Shown here piece after piece: positions 9,524 through 23,690 of a stretch of 64,000 bases of DNA; positions within the stretch are counted from its first letter, which is position 1, and each line of letters begins with the position of its first letter. The notes beneath the pieces were generated by a model. It saw only the letters and a program-made list of their open reading frames with translations, did no database searches and was not told where the DNA came from. Position numbers and translations under genes: made by a program. Location: NCBI GenBank assembly GCA_037179335.1, contig JAKZHN010000065.1, forward strand, positions 1 to 64,000. Direction: 5' to 3'. Origin of the DNA: Cyclaneusma minus (lineage: Eukaryota > Ascomycota > Leotiomycetes > Marthamycetales > Marthamycetaceae).

Positions 9524-9740
9524 TGCCCTTTTAATGATTCGAATTAACCCCTTGCCAAAATACCCTGGTTATATGCAAAAACTTACGCTATCCTTGTATA
9601 TATAAGCAAAGGAGGAATGCATAATATTTTTAAATTGTAAAATAGCTTTTTTTTCCTTTTTTAATATAATATATTTAAAGGGTTTAGATTATATTGGATT
9701 TAAATAAATTATAACCATTAATATAATTTAATATAATTAA
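9524..9740 (+). repeat. left LTR of element A
   Basis: This copy starts at the TG within aaaatgcc and matches the copy at 20,762 over about 215 bp with transition-type differences. The outer edge lies about 60 bp inside the island boundary. The inner end is approximate. Confidence 0.65.
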
Positions 9741-9898
9741 AAAACCAAATTTTATAGCGCCGTATTTTCAAAGTTTTTATAGCATTGTATTTTTAAAGGA
9801 AAAAGCTTGCAATGCCGTATTTTTAAATTTTTAGCAAAACTTTTGCAGCGCTGTATTTTCAAAGCCTTTAAATTTCCAGCGCAATTATCACGAGCGGG

Positions 9899-10084
9899 GT
9901 CCGGGATTTTAGCCAAGGCTAGGATATAAACTATTATTAATAGGTGTTTATTGCTATAAGAAAAGAAAAGGCTTTTTAATTATTATAAAAATTAAATTTA
10001 ATAATTATATAGCGTATAAATTATATTAGGGCTTTCTTGGCTAATTAGCTATAGAAAACATTTTGGTCTAAGGCTATTATAATA
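9899..10084 (-). repeat. LTR of element B, strongly mutated copy
   Basis: This copy pairs with 15,541-15,725 but has lost far more G and C, mostly as transitions. In the minus-strand orientation of the element it is the 3' LTR. Confidence 0.7.
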
Positions 10085-13000
10085 TTCATTTTTTATACAA
10101 GGCGTGCTTTAAGCCTTAAAGCGGTTAATTTAATTTTAGGCCAAATTTTAAATGTATATATATATAAAAAAACTATAAAAATTCAATTAAAATTCTTTTA
10201 AACGCTGTTTTTAAAAATTAGCCTATTTTACGCTATAGCGACCGGCGTATTTAATATTATAACTGCTGGCATTTTTTGCGCTATAATAAATAACGTATTT
10301 AATATGCTATATTAGGGCGTAAAAGTTAATAAAACAAATATGCTATTTAATAATTCAGCTATTTATTTATTTTAAACGGGTTTTTAGCTATATTATTTAA
10401 TTTAGCTGCTTTATTCCGTGTGTTTTATTTTGCGAGTTTTTTAAAAAAAAATCGGAATAGCGGTTATGGAATTTCCTAAGTTTTGCAAAGGCGTATTTAA
10501 AATCCAATTTAGATATTATTCAAAATTGAAATTATAAATTGATTTTTAATTAATTTTGTATTGCAAAATTTTATAATAAATATAAGGATTTAAAATATTA
10601 TAAATTGCCTATTTTATAGCATTATTTATTATTGCAGGCAATTTCGAATTTGGTTTTTAATTAGGCAGTAAATTTATATTTGCTAGGCAAAGCTTATTTA
10701 GATATATAATAGGGTGGATATTTATAATTGAAAACAAAATTAATTTAAAGGCGTTTCTTTTTTAATAATTTTATAAAGCCCTGCTATTTTATTATTTAGC
10801 TTATAATTGGGGTTTACCGGCTTTTGAATTTTTGATATTTAATTTTTTTTTTAAGTTTAACCAATTACCAGCGTTCATTAGCTTGGGCTTTTTGCAGCTA
10901 TTGCATTAATTACATTGCGTTTTTAGTTATTTTTTAATAATAGTAAATATAGCGTTATGTGGCTATAGTGTTTTTTTATTAAAAGCTTAATTGGGATTTG
11001 CAAATTTAAAAGTATTTTAACTAAAAATTATTTATAATTTATAGCTTATTTTTATTTTAATTAGAAATATATTTATTAATTTATAAAAAAAAGCGGCTAT
11101 AGCAATATTGGTAAAAAAAAGGTATTTTATTTAACTATTTTAAAATTAATTAATTAAAAATATTAGGCGAAGATCTAGAATAATATTAGCAATTTTAATT
11201 TAACTATTAACTTGCAATTAATAAGCTAAAAAAAAGGCAAATAGCAGAATTGGAGATTTTTATAAAGTTTTATTAAAAAGCAAAAACAAATTGGGTTTTT
11301 TAATTTAAAATAATAGTTTTTAAAATTTTATAAATTCCATAAATTATAAAATAAAAATTTCTTGCAGCTTCTTAAGCATTAATTATTTAATAATATGATA
11401 TATAGTTTTTTTAATTCAATTTGCAAGTTATAATTATAATTATATTATAGCTATTTTTGCTTTTGGATATATAATAGAAATCCACTATTATATATTGCTA
11501 AAAACGTTAAAAAGTTAAAAGCGGATTAAAAAAGCCTAAAGCTTTATTTTTTAAAGTTTTTGCCCTAATGCAAGTTTTATAAGTTTTAATATATTAATTT
11601 ATAATTTATATTTAATTAAATTATTAATAACGCTTTTTAAATAATTGACGGATTTTATTTTTGCCAAATTAAATAATTTAAATAGTGCTATAAGTTTTAA
11701 TAATTATTTTTATTTGGAAACTTTTAATAATAAATATTATTAATTGCTTATTTTTGAGCGCCAAATTATTCCGCATATTTTATTGCGCCGACTTAATAGA
11801 TTTGGGGCTTTTAATTATAAATTTTATGTTTTTATAGTATTTTTAGAAATTTTTATTATTTGCTTTCTAATTGGTAATTAATAGCTTATTAATTAGCTTT
11901 ATTTAGGCTATTAAAATAAATACTAATAATATTATATTTTTAAATTTTTTTTAATAATTTTTAAGCTAAGGCATTTTATTGGCAAAAAATGCTATATTAA
12001 TATACTAGTTTCAAGGCTTTTATATTAGCTATATTTTAATTCCTTTATATAAAAGGGTTAGTTTTATTAATTATGCCAAATTTGTACTTAATATAAAAAT
12101 TATATTTTAAAATAATTTCCTATTATTTAATTTGCTTGCTATTTAAAACCTTGATAATTATAAATTCTTTTAAAAAAAAATCAATCAATAAATACGCTAA
12201 TAAAGAAATAATTAAATAATAAGTAGTATTTTTTATTATAGATATTATAATTTAATTAATGCTTATTTATAATTTCAAAAAATGAGCTATTAAATGCTAT
12301 TTATTAAAATATTTTTAAAAATAAATCTTTGCTATTATTTCGTTTAAATCTTTATTTTAAGCCGACTTTTATAATTAAAAATAAAAATGGCTAAAGTAAA
12401 TGCTAATAGCAAAGGTACTTTAAAGGCTAGAAAAGCGTTTTAACAAGCGTTAATTTATTTTTAAATATAATTTCTTTTAATAAGCTAAATTAAAGGCTTG
12501 GCCAGCTTGCTATAATTTTTAATAAAAATCCAATAAAAATTGCAAAATCCCAAAAAGAATTAAATTTTTTTAATCCGGTTTTTTTAAAAGCATTGCTAAG
12601 TTTTTATTATTTAAACCTTATTTAAATTTATCCAAATGCTATTAAAAAAATATAGCCTAGATATTTGGTTTTTATAACATTAAATTTATATTCTTTCATA
12701 TTTATTTAGAAATCAGCTTCAATTAAGCAATTTATAATAGCAATAATATTTTGGTAATGCTATTCAAAAGGTTTATTAATATAAATTAATATATTATTAA
12801 TAAATGCTATACAGGTTTTATTTAATTTTTTTTTTATTAATATACTATTAAAAAATAGCAAATTTATTAGTAAATTTAAAAAATAAAATATTATATTAAA
12901 ATATTTTATAGCGAATTGAAAAAATGATAAATTGCTTGCTGGCTTGTTTTAAATAAATGCAATAAATTCTTATTTAATATTAAATTTAATAAAATATTTG

Positions 13001-15540
13001 GCTTTATTAAGCTAAAATAAAACTTTTTTAAATAAAGGCAGCGGGTATTGGTTTTTGCAAGTAATTTTATTAAATTTGCGGTAATTTATATAAAAGCAAA
13101 AATCGCCTTTGGGCTTTTTAATAAATAAAATTAAAATTGCAAAACAAAAATTAAAAAAAAATTCCTTGGCCAATTTTTTTTAAAATCTTTTTTACAGTAT
13201 GCAATTGCTTTATTGGTATAAAATATAATAAAAAATAGCTTAGCTAAAATTTTGGGCATTTTAGCTTAATTTTTATATTATAGAAATTATATAATAATAG
13301 GGTATTAAAAGTCCAAATAATATAAGAGCCGCTATTTTAATAGCTTTTTATATGCGCTTTATGCTTTTAGCATTAATTTAATAGATTTTAATACCCGAAA
13401 GGATTTTAATTTTTTTTTTAAAAAAAATAAATTTTTGCTTAATAAATGTAGTGCTATTATTAGCCAGCTTTTATTTTATAAATTTAAAAACTTTATATAT
13501 TGCAATATATTATATAGGCTTTGCCTTAGGTATAAAGGTTCTTTTTTTAAATATTTTAAAAAGGAGCTCCGGTTTAATTTCTTTATTTGCTATTGGGTCC
13601 GATTTTCCTTTTTAAATTTTCATTTTTTCTGCGCTAGGACGCTTATTTTTACTATTAGGTTTGCAAGGCTAATAAATTTTGCAATTATACAAATTTAATA
13701 GTATTTAATATTATGGCTGCTATTTAAATTTAAAAATTAGATTTCAATTTTCTAAATTGGTAATAAAAACAAGGGTTTAAAAAAATATAAATAGTAATGG
13801 AATTTTTGCAATTTTTATTAAATTTATAAAATAGTATTAATTTATTTAATTGCTAAATAAATATTTTAAGGCCAAAAATGGCCTCTGCTATATTAATATT
13901 TATAAAATATAATAATTAAGCTTTATTATTAATAAAAGCATTATATTGATTTGAAGATTTTTAAATTTCTAATATATATTATATTAAAGATCTTTTATCG
14001 CCAATATGATTAGCCAAATTTACCAATATTATATTAATTAAATTAGCAAGCTTATTTAAAAAGGAGATTTCTTTTAAGCCCTGTTTTTTTCTAAAAACTT
14101 AAAGGCTAAATAATAATTAAAATCGGGGTTAATTTAATTGATATAGTGTTTTTTAATAGGCTTATTGGGTTCAAAATAATTAAAAGCCTAATATTTAAAT
14201 TTATTAAATTTATAATATTAATTATAGATAGCCTTTTTTTGGACCGCTAAAAACCTTTATAATTGCCCTAATAATTCTTTTTATAATGCTGTTTTTAATA
14301 TTTTTTATAATTAAATTCAAAATTTCAATTTTATTGGCTTTTCCGGCCTTTTATAAAATACTTAAAATTATTTATATCATATTAATTATTCTTTTTATTT
14401 TTTTATTATAGCTATTAAAATTGGATTTGCATTTGTTTGAAGAATAAGCTTTAATAGAAATAGCTAGCGTATAAGCGGCGTTATAATATAGAATTTTGGT
14501 TTTTTTCAAAATTTTGCAAATATAAATGGTATTTGCAATTATATATATTAAAAGAGAAAAAAAATTAGAAGATTTTTATAAATATTGGTATTAAATATAT
14601 TATTTAATTAAATATTATAATGAAAATTTATAATTTTTTTAGCATATACAATAAATTAAATAAAAATAATAGGCATTATTATATTTAATAAAAAAATAAA
14701 AGCAGGCGCAAAATAAACTATATATTAGTTTTTTAATTATAAAGGGATTTCTTTTTTAAAAATATTATAGCAAGGCTAAAAAATATAATTGGCTTTTTCT
14801 TTAAAATAAAATAAAATATAGGCTATAATAGCAATAATAATAGGAAAATAATTGGCGTTAATAATTAGCTTGTTTTTCATAGCAATATATTAAGCTTTAA
14901 TTTGGGCTTAAAGCTATTATTAAGCTTATTAGAATTAAAAAGCTTTTTAAAGCAATAAGGCTAAATAAAACTATGAAACTAATATAAATGATTATGTTAA
15001 AGGCCAAAAAAGCTATTATTATTATTAGGATTATTATTTAAAGGAGTTTTATCGCTATTGCCATTATTTATAGCAGCGGCATAATTGGCGGCAGCTTTGC
15101 GAGTTTTGTCGGCATTAGCAAAATACTGGAATTAAATTGCGAAAAAGCTAAAGACCTTTTTGATTTTATAAATAATAAAGCGAAAAATACGGAATTTATT
15201 AGAATATATTTTAAGCCGTATTTAAAAATTATTATTAAAAATATTAAATATCTCTAATATTTCTAATATTTTAAATTTTTAAAAATTAGTATTTAATTCT
15301 AAAAGCCATTGATTTAGGGCATTTAATTTATTTTCAATTTTAGCTCTAAAAGTAATATTTTGCTAAAAGCAATTATTAAAAGTCCGAAAATTCCTATTAT
15401 AATTATTATAAGAAACTAAAAAAGTAATTACTGGGCTTTTATTGCAAAACTGATATTTTAAACTTATTTAAAAAATTAAAAAATGAATAATAAAAAATAA
15501 TAAATAAATTAGAAATAATAATAAAATTATTATAAATTGA

Positions 15541-15725
15541 ATTCTGAATTTTAACCAAGGCTAGAATACAAATTCTTATTAATAGGTATTTATTGCTATA
15601 AGAAAAAAAGGGCTCTCCGATTATTATAAAAACTAAATTTACTAATTGTATAGCGCATGGACCACGCTAGGGCTCTTTTGGCTGGCTAGCTATGGAGAGC
15701 GCTTTGGTCCAGGGCCGTTATAGCA
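15541..15725 (-). repeat. LTR of element B, GC-preserved copy
   Basis: This copy keeps a GC-richer half (about 15,650-15,725, including ggctggctagc) where its partner at 9,899-10,084 has T or A. For the minus-strand element it is the 5' LTR. The end ttatagca is compatible with a CA-ending LTR. Confidence 0.7.
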
Positions 15726-18700
15726 GTATTGTATTTTTGCATTTTTTTTATTTTGCAGCGCCGTATTTTTAAAGCCTATTATTTATTAATATAGTATTGT
15801 ATTTTTGCAAATCTATTTATAAATTAATAATAATAATAATAAATTTCTATTTTTCAAACCAATATATTTATTAATTTTAACCAGTTTTTTTTGCAAATTA
15901 AATACTATATTTACTATATTTATTAATATATAAAGCATTTATAATTGAAAACACTGCTTTTACTTTTATTTACGGCAATTACTATAAATGGTTTTTATAA
16001 TAAAAATATTTTTAAAAGCAGACGTATTTAATATATTATAACTATTATTTTTAATTAATATATTGCAAATCCCAATATTATTTAAGCAAATAAAAAGCAA
16101 ATTATATTAAATAGAAAGTTGAAAAAGCAATATAAAGCAAATATTATTAAAGCCTTTTATAAGATTTATATTTATTTTAATTAATTAAATAAAAAAACTA
16201 TTAATGCCAAAATTTATTATCCAAACGTTTAAAATATTTTAAATAAAAGATATTTTATAATTCTTACCACTATTATGAATTTTTATTTCCGCCAAATTGA
16301 CAATTTTAAATAGATTTTAAATTTTATTATTAAAAACGTTTGAATTCAATTTTATATTATTTACCGCCGAATTATTTAATTAAATTCATTTTATATAATA
16401 ATTTATATTAAAGACTTTTTTTCTATATTATACTATTATGCTTTTTAGCAAAGTATATTATATTTAAAAAATATAATATTAAATAAATATAATTCGAATA
16501 TTATTTAAAAAATAAATTTGCTAAAAACCAGGCCTTTTTATAATTTAAAAAAAAGGCTGTTTATTTTGCTGCTTTATGGAAATTAAATAAAAAAGGCAAA
16601 TGCAAATTCTTTTTTATCAAGCTATAGAATAAATTATAGGATAAGTGCCCTATTAATATCCTTTATAAAATTAAAATTAATAGCTATAAAGATGGCAAAA
16701 CTTTTTATGATTAAATTAAATATGTTTTATATAGCTAAAAAACTTATAATGGTATTAGAAAATATTTTATGTTTTTATAAATTAAAAAATAATGGAAAAT
16801 ATTATAATAATTGGCTTAATAAAAAATTTAATTGAAAAAACATACCTATATAATTAAAAGCAATGCTAAAGAAATCCCTTTAAATTTTTTAAAAAAACGG
16901 TTTATATTATTTAAAATTTTATTAATATTGCCGGTAAAATTTCTTATTTCAATTAAATTGCCAATTTTAATACTATATTATATATAATTGATTTTGTTTT
17001 CAAAAAAAGTTTAAAGCTATATTAATAAAATTCTATTAAAATAAAAATAAAAAAGTTATATTTAAATTAATATTATATTAATAAGGGTTTAACATAAGAA
17101 ATACTTGCTTAGAAATGTTTTATATATTTTATATTTAGGGATAAATTTGCTTTTAAATAGTTTTAATTAAAATAATATGTATTTTAAAGGCCATTTTTTT
17201 AAAATTTTATTTTTAAAGCATTTGTATAATAGGATTTATATATTATAAGTTTTATAATTATAATAGCTAAATTGGTATTAGCATTTAAATAATTATTCTT
17301 TATTGCTATTTTTTATTTTGCTGCTTTTTTTTGCCAAAATTAAAAAATTAAAAAAGCTTTAAATACTTTCTTTTATACCAATTTTTTCTAAAAGCACTTT
17401 AATATATTATATTAAATATATCGACCGCTATAATATAAAATATGCCAATTGCTATAATATAGAATATATTAATTATTATAATATAAAAAATGCTATTAAA
17501 TATATCTTAAAAGGCATTAATTTTTAATATAGTAAAAAACATTTAATTTAAGGCAAAAATTAAAATTAAAGAAACTAAAGAAATTAAGGCTAAGGCAATT
17601 AAAAGGGCAAATTGGAAAAAATAATAACGAAAAGCTATTAAGCAATGCTTTTTTTTCTTTTATTGCAAATAGTCTTATTTAGGCTTAGCCAAGATTAATA
17701 AACTGTATTTTATTATTATTTTTTTAAAAAAGAAATTCTAATACTTTTTATTATTATAAAAATTGCAATATTGGCGAAATATTAAACTATATTTCCAAAA
17801 AATTGCAAATTATAAAATAGAGTTTTTTAAATTAATATATTTTAATATAGGTGGCAAATTTCCTTTTAATATTTATAAAAATATATAATTATTAAAAGAA
17901 ATTAATAGCCGGATAAAGAAAATTTAGGCCTTTGCTATAAAATTAAAAATTAAAGTGTATTCTATTTTAATTGCCTGGTATAAAAAATGGAATTGGAAAT
18001 TGAAAGAAAAATGAAAAAATAAGGATTAATAAAACAAGAGAATTGGCAAAGCAAAATATTTATTAGATTTAAATTAATAGTATAAAATTTGAAAAAACTA
18101 TTTTTTACTTTTTTTAGCAGAACAAGCCAGTTAAAAGAATAATTTAAATTGCAAAAGCAAATATTTAAACTATATTATATAACGCTCAATTTTTAATTGA
18201 ATTTTAATTTAAAATTGCTGTAGCTAAAATTTATTGCAGGAATAAAATCGATATTGGTCCAAAACTTAATAGCAAAATAATTAATTTGAAAAAAGCTTGG
18301 ATTGGGAAGCTTTTTAAATGTGAAAATATTAAAATTTAAGGCTATAAATTTAGCTTTAAATTAATAAAAAATTTGTTTTTAAAAAAGGCCGCAAAAACAA
18401 GCTTTTATTTATAGAAAAAAATATATATATTTATAAAATATAATTTAAATACTATTAAATAATATAGGCTATATTATTTGGATTTGAAATATATAGTTAT
18501 AAAATTTATTCTTAAATAGGATAAGGAAACCCTTGGTGGAATTATAAATTTAAAGTTAAAAAATAAGTTTTATATTTTTAAAGCATTTTAAGTAAATTTC
18601 CTAATTGCTATTATATTGGCAAATTAATTTTGGCAAGAAAAAGGCCTGGAAAATCTTTTTTAATTAAAGAATATTTAAAAATAAAGTAATTAAAGCTGCC

Positions 18701-20761
18701 AAATTAAAAATAGTAATTTTGGCTATTAATTAAAACAAATAAATAAATGCAATATTCTACTCCAAATTTAATAATCCAGAATTTTAGCCAAACCAGCTAT
18801 CTTTTAAATTGTTTTTTATAAAAGCGCCAGAAAATACTATTAATATAATAAATACTCCTAAAGTAAAAAATATAAATATTATAAATATAAATATTATAAA
18901 CATTAATAAAGCGCTTTTAGCTATATTTATTGCTTATAAATAGCTGCTATTTAAATTTTTAAAAAAGATTTTTGCAAAAATAATTGGCAAATAAAAGTAT
19001 TTAAAACGCAATATTACCAAGGCTAAAATTTTATGCAAAAACTGGTTTTGAAAAGCTTTTATAGCAGTTATAATTGAAAATCAAAATAATTTATATAAAT
19101 TTGCTTTTTTTGCTAAAAAAATCCTCGGTATTTTTATTTTAAAAATCTATAAAAAAATATAAATCATTTTTATATAAAAATACTTAAAAAAAGGCTATTA
19201 TAATGAAATTGAAAAATTTAATAGCTAATAATATTTAAATTAAAATAGGTATATAAATAGTTTTTAATTTAAGTTTTATTAAATAAATATTTGTTATTAA
19301 GCTAAATTTAAATAGCGGCTTAAATAAATATAAAGCCCGCTGAGTAATTTATAGCTTTATTTAAATTTATAAAAAGAATCTTTTTAATATGCTTTTACCA
19401 ATAATTTATATAAATATATTTAGGATTTTTGTTTTAGCTATTATAGCTTGGCAAAATATAAAATACCGCTATTTTAATATTAGCAATGCTTTTGTTAAAG
19501 CCAAATTTAAACGATTTATATATTTGGCCCTTTTAAATAAGGTAATTATTAAATCCGGCTATATTTTTTAATTAAATAAAAGCTTATACAATTTCAAATA
19601 AGCTATTAAAAATTAAAATTGCCTAATTAAATTTAAAATCATTAAATTGAATTTTAAATAAAGTTTTAATACTTTGTATTTATTTATAAATAAATAAATA
19701 AAATATAGTTCTTTTAATTTATATTAATAATATTATAATTGCTGCCAAATTTAATACGGATTTTAATAATGTTTTTATTAATTTAGTTTTTTAATTTACC
19801 GCTAAAGTTTTTAAATATGCGAATTATAAGGAATAAATTATTAAAAATCTCGTAAATTAATTTAAAATAATATTAGTAATTTTGATATAAAATTTAAAAT
19901 TTTATTTAATAAAGAAAAGCTGTATTTTATTTTTCTAAATAGCAGCAATACAATAAATTTTATGAAAAAATAAAAATAAAAATAAAAATAAAAATATATT
20001 AAAGAAAATTGAAAAAGCTAATATATTTTATAATTTTAACAAAATCTAATATTTATTATATTGCAAAAAACCTAGCCTAATTTATAGCTGATTTTTGCAA
20101 ATAATATAATTTAGAGCAAATTTGGCTATTATATTATTTTAATATTATAATAATTTAAAGACATAAAATGTAGATTAAAAAGAAATAGAAAAAAAACAGA
20201 AAAAGAATTACTATAATATTTTTTATAAATTGCGTTTTAATAGAAAAAGCATTAGCAATTTTATAGCCATGCTTTTAAAAGGCTTAATATTATAATTAAA
20301 TCGAAAGCCAAAAAAAAATGTTTATTCATAAGGCTAAATATATAATAGCCGCTGTAAATACCAAGCAAAAATATTAAATATAACAAATTAATAAAAAAAA
20401 TTATTGTATAAATATAAAAGAAAATTAAAATCCTATAAGTTTTATTAAAAACTTTTGACTTTATAAAAAGTTTAAATATATTAATATTGCCTATTACTTT
20501 ATTAGGAAATTAAGAAATAATTGCAAATAACAAATAATCTATATTAATATTTAAAATATAATTGCGGACGAATTTATTAAAGCATTATAAAGAGTTTAAT
20601 TTGCCAGATTTAAAAAGCTATTAAAATTAAAAAATAAGAATTTGGGGGAAAAGAAAGCACCGGATGCAATAGATATTAAATATAAAAGAATAGAATTGCG
20701 GGGGAGAAAATATTAAAATCCGGAAGAGCTATATTATTAAAAATTAGAAAAAGTATTAAAA

Positions 20762-20978
20762 TGCCTTTTTAATAGTTTAAATTATTTTGTTTGCTAAAAT
20801 ATTTTAATTATATACGAAGGATTACGCTATTTTTATATATATAAGCAAGAAAGAAATGCATAATACCTCCAAGCTATAAAATAGATTTTCATTTTCTTAA
20901 TGCAATATATTTAAAGGGTCCAGCCCACGTTGGATTCAAATATATATAGCTTTAAATACAATCGAGATCCTTTTTTAA
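20762..20978 (+). repeat. right LTR of element A
   Basis: This copy matches 9,524-9,740. It retains more G+C in the part reading aagggtccagcccacgttgg than the left copy. Confidence 0.65.
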
Positions 20979-21078
20979 TAAATTACCTTTAAATTCTGGA
21001 CTTGTATTACTTTTAAAAGCTATAAGCAAAAAATCCTTGATATTTAATTTTTTTTTTTTTGAAATGAGCTCCTGGCGG

Positions 21079-21245
21079 TGCGGGGGTCACGGGCCATCCA
21101 CGAGACCCATTTATTATATAGATAAGCAAAAGCCATATATACAATACTATTTCCTGTAATTGTAAAATCCCCTTTGTTTTTTAATGCTTTAAATTAAAAC
21201 AATCTTTAGCAATATTAAAATTTTATAAATTATAATTTCCGGTAC
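21079..21245 (+). repeat. 5' LTR of element C
   Basis: Starts tgcgggggtcacgggcc. It matches the copy at 28,017 with transition-type differences. The inner end is approximate. Confidence 0.72.
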
Positions 21246-22104
21246 AACAGTTTTTATTTAATAATTCCCTTTCGAAAATTCAAAACTTAATAATAGCGTT
21301 GTGCAAAACCCTTTACCAGTCAGCAATAAATATTAGGCCCAGTAATTCTTTTTTTTAATAAATTTAGCAATAAATATTAAAATCCAGCTCAGCAATAAAT
21401 ATAAGCCCAGCTTAATAATAAATATAAGCTTAATATATAATGCTATAATTGCGCTATTTTTATTATTATTACTTATTTTTTAAAAAGCCTTTCTCCTTTT
21501 TAAATTAATTTGCAAATCTTTCTTTTTATTGCAATTAATTTTGTAACCAATATTTAATTAATTATTTAAATTCTAGCTAATTATTAAATAAACCAAAATT
21601 TAAATATATTATAAAAAATATTATTTTTAATTTAAAATATATTACACTAAGTTTTAATTGTAAAAACTAATATAATTAATTTCAGCTAATAAAAATATAT
21701 TTAACCGACCAGAATTTATAATATATTAAAAAACAACTATATATTAATACGTCTGTAAAAAGATTACCAATTAAAGTTTCAATATTAATACCAATAATAA
21801 TACCACCGCTATAAAAACCTTTTATTTTAAATAAAATCAAGAAAAAATTGCGAATAATCGAAAAGCCTTTTATACTATATATATTTATTTTAATTTTATG
21901 AATAAATAAATAAAATTGCTAATTTTAAACCTTTGCCGCTAAATAAATTAAATTAGGCCGTAAATACACTATTACCTCCAATATAATAATCAATAATTAT
22001 TTACAAAACATTAACAGCTTTAAATAAAAGCCTAATATAAGCATTAAAAAAGCCTGAATTAAATTTCTTATTTTCAATTGCAAAGTCTTCTAATGAAATT
22101 TCAA

Positions 22105-23690
22105 TTATGCAGCTATTTATATTAAAACGGCAAATACCTAAAATGACCCTGTTATTATAATTCTGGGATTAAAAGAAATTTCAAATTGCGGGCAAATTGC
22201 GAGTAATTGAGTTTTTGAATTGGCTTTTTTATATTATTTTGTATTATATTCTAGTTCTATAAAAAAGAAAAAGCAATACTTTTATTACTAGCTTAATTTA
22301 TTATTAATTTTTTAGATTTTGGGGTCATTGCCTGACCCCGAATATTGGAAATACCAAAAATTATAGTTTTTAATAATTAAAAACGAAATAAAAAATTTGA
22401 CTTTTTATAACTGTTTTTTAATAAAATCATAATGGAATTGGGCAAACTTATATAATCTGAAAAAATATTTAAATAATATTAAATTTTAGCAAAATTATAG
22501 CATTGAAAAACAAGGGCAAATATATTATTAAATTACACAATATATTATTATTTTACCTGTTCCTGAAAGAACCCTAAAATATTTTAAATTAATTATAGCG
22601 CCACTATTTTCAAAAATAATTAAATTCTAAATTCTAATATTTAATAAATAAGTTTCTTAATTGGTTTTACAATAAAATCTATTTATTTAATTACTTTTAT
22701 TGCTTTGAAAATATTTTTCAAAATATAATTAAAAGCGCTGGCCATTTAATAATTATTGGAATAGCAATTTACAATGCGACAAAATTAATTATTTAAGCAA
22801 TTATAATAGCTAAATTAATTAAAAAAATCAATTTCCAAAAATCGAAATTCAAATATTTTTAAAAATAATGGAATTTCAACAAAATCAAATTTGCGCTGAT
22901 CAAACCGCTAAGTCCAGCGCTTTTCGAGCAGCGCTTTCCAGGCTGTGGCAATTTAATTTTATTGCAATTCCATTATTTTTTAAAATAATTAAGTTCTGAT
23001 TTTTAATAATTGATTTTCTCAATTGATTTGACTATTTAAATTGCTTAAATAATTAATTAAATTGCATTGATATTCCAAGCTATGCAAGCAATTTTAGCTT
23101 CCAGCCAGAATTTATAAACGCTATAAAATCAATATTTTAAAAGTTGTTCATCGTAAAATTAATTAAGAATATCAATTATTAAACATTAGAATTCAATTAT
23201 TTTTAAAATGACTAAAGATATAATTGAATCAAATTACGGTCTTTAAATTTAAATATTTAATAATAGTTTTATTTGCAGTTATTTGTAATATACTTAATAT
23301 AAAATTAAAATCCTATAAAATATATTTTAAAATGCCCGGTCATTTCTTTATTTGAATTAAAAAACGGATTTCAATTATTATTAAAATCCATAGCGCTATT
23401 TAATTGTTATATAATTTTTTTTTCGGAATTAGGCTTTGACCTCGAAAACAAAGCTTTTAAATTTATTGTTATTTATAAATATCAGCTTTTAAAAGTATTT
23501 TCTTATTTTTTCGGATTCTATTAACATAATGGACAATATACCATTGGAAAAAAAGAGTATTTAAAAAACTATTATATATCGCTTGCTTTAAATATTGGAA
23601 ATTGACCTTTAATTTCGGGGTTATTTTAGTCCCAAAATCATGATAACAGGGTCATTTTAGGTATTTGCCAATATTAAAAATATATTTTTC
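22105..23690. mobile_element. palindromic foldback element inside element C
   Basis: The left arm read forward matches the right arm read on the other strand over most of about 1.5 kb, centred near 22,900. Outer arms: 22,128-22,175 (aaatacctaaaatgaccctg, then ttatyatratt) against about 23,670-23,620. Inner arms: 22,757-22,880 against about 23,080-22,955, ending at gcaattccattatt. Middle arms around 22,610-22,680 and 23,220-23,130 also pair. A GC-rich apex of about 75 bp (22,900-22,960) contains its own short palindrome agcgcttttcgagcagcgct. Near 22,321-22,339 ggggtca and tgacccc form a local hairpin. No transposase is visible, so this is likely a non-autonomous foldback element. Confidence 0.65.

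Larger units (their letters stand above)
9899..15725 (-). mobile_element. element B: RIP-mutated Ty3/gypsy retrotransposon nested in element A
   Basis: LTR copies of about 185 bp lie at 9,899-10,084 and 15,541-15,725, with shared landmarks ccaaggctag, ttattgctataagaaa and ttttggtc. The total of about 5.8 kb suits gypsy. Pol is on the minus strand: near 13,060-12,960 a segment reads NQYPLPLFKK, then AKYFIKFNIK. Near 12,815-12,780 FINNILIYI stands where gypsy reverse transcriptase has its Y-x-D-D box, with both catalytic Asp codons now Asn, as G-to-A change would give. KTKYLGY follows near 12,690-12,660. Many stops interrupt the frame. Repeats of a gccgtatttt motif on both sides support insertion into an older sequence. 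Confidence 0.75.
9524..20978 (+). mobile_element. element A: RIP-mutated Ty1/copia LTR retrotransposon, interrupted by element B
   Basis: A direct repeat of about 215 bp bounds the element, at 9,524-9,740 and 20,762-20,978. Shared landmarks are aaaatgcc, tatatataagca, gaatgcataat and atatttaaaggg. Removing nested element B leaves about 5.6 kb, normal for copia. Copia pol is visible on the plus strand. Near 19,389-19,650 a reverse-transcriptase segment reads ISNAFVKAKF, then LNKSLYNFK, corresponding to the family's NAF and LYGL-type motifs. Near 20,290-20,360 KAKYIIAAVN corresponds to the RNase H EAEY motif. Near 17,420-17,510 short repeats encode NIKY/NIEY-like units. All frames carry stops, so the element is dead. 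Confidence 0.7.

Noticed and set aside
13435..13698. 87-codon plus-strand frame within element B
   Set aside because: Element B is coded on the minus strand here; this frame is antisense to gypsy pol or its flank.
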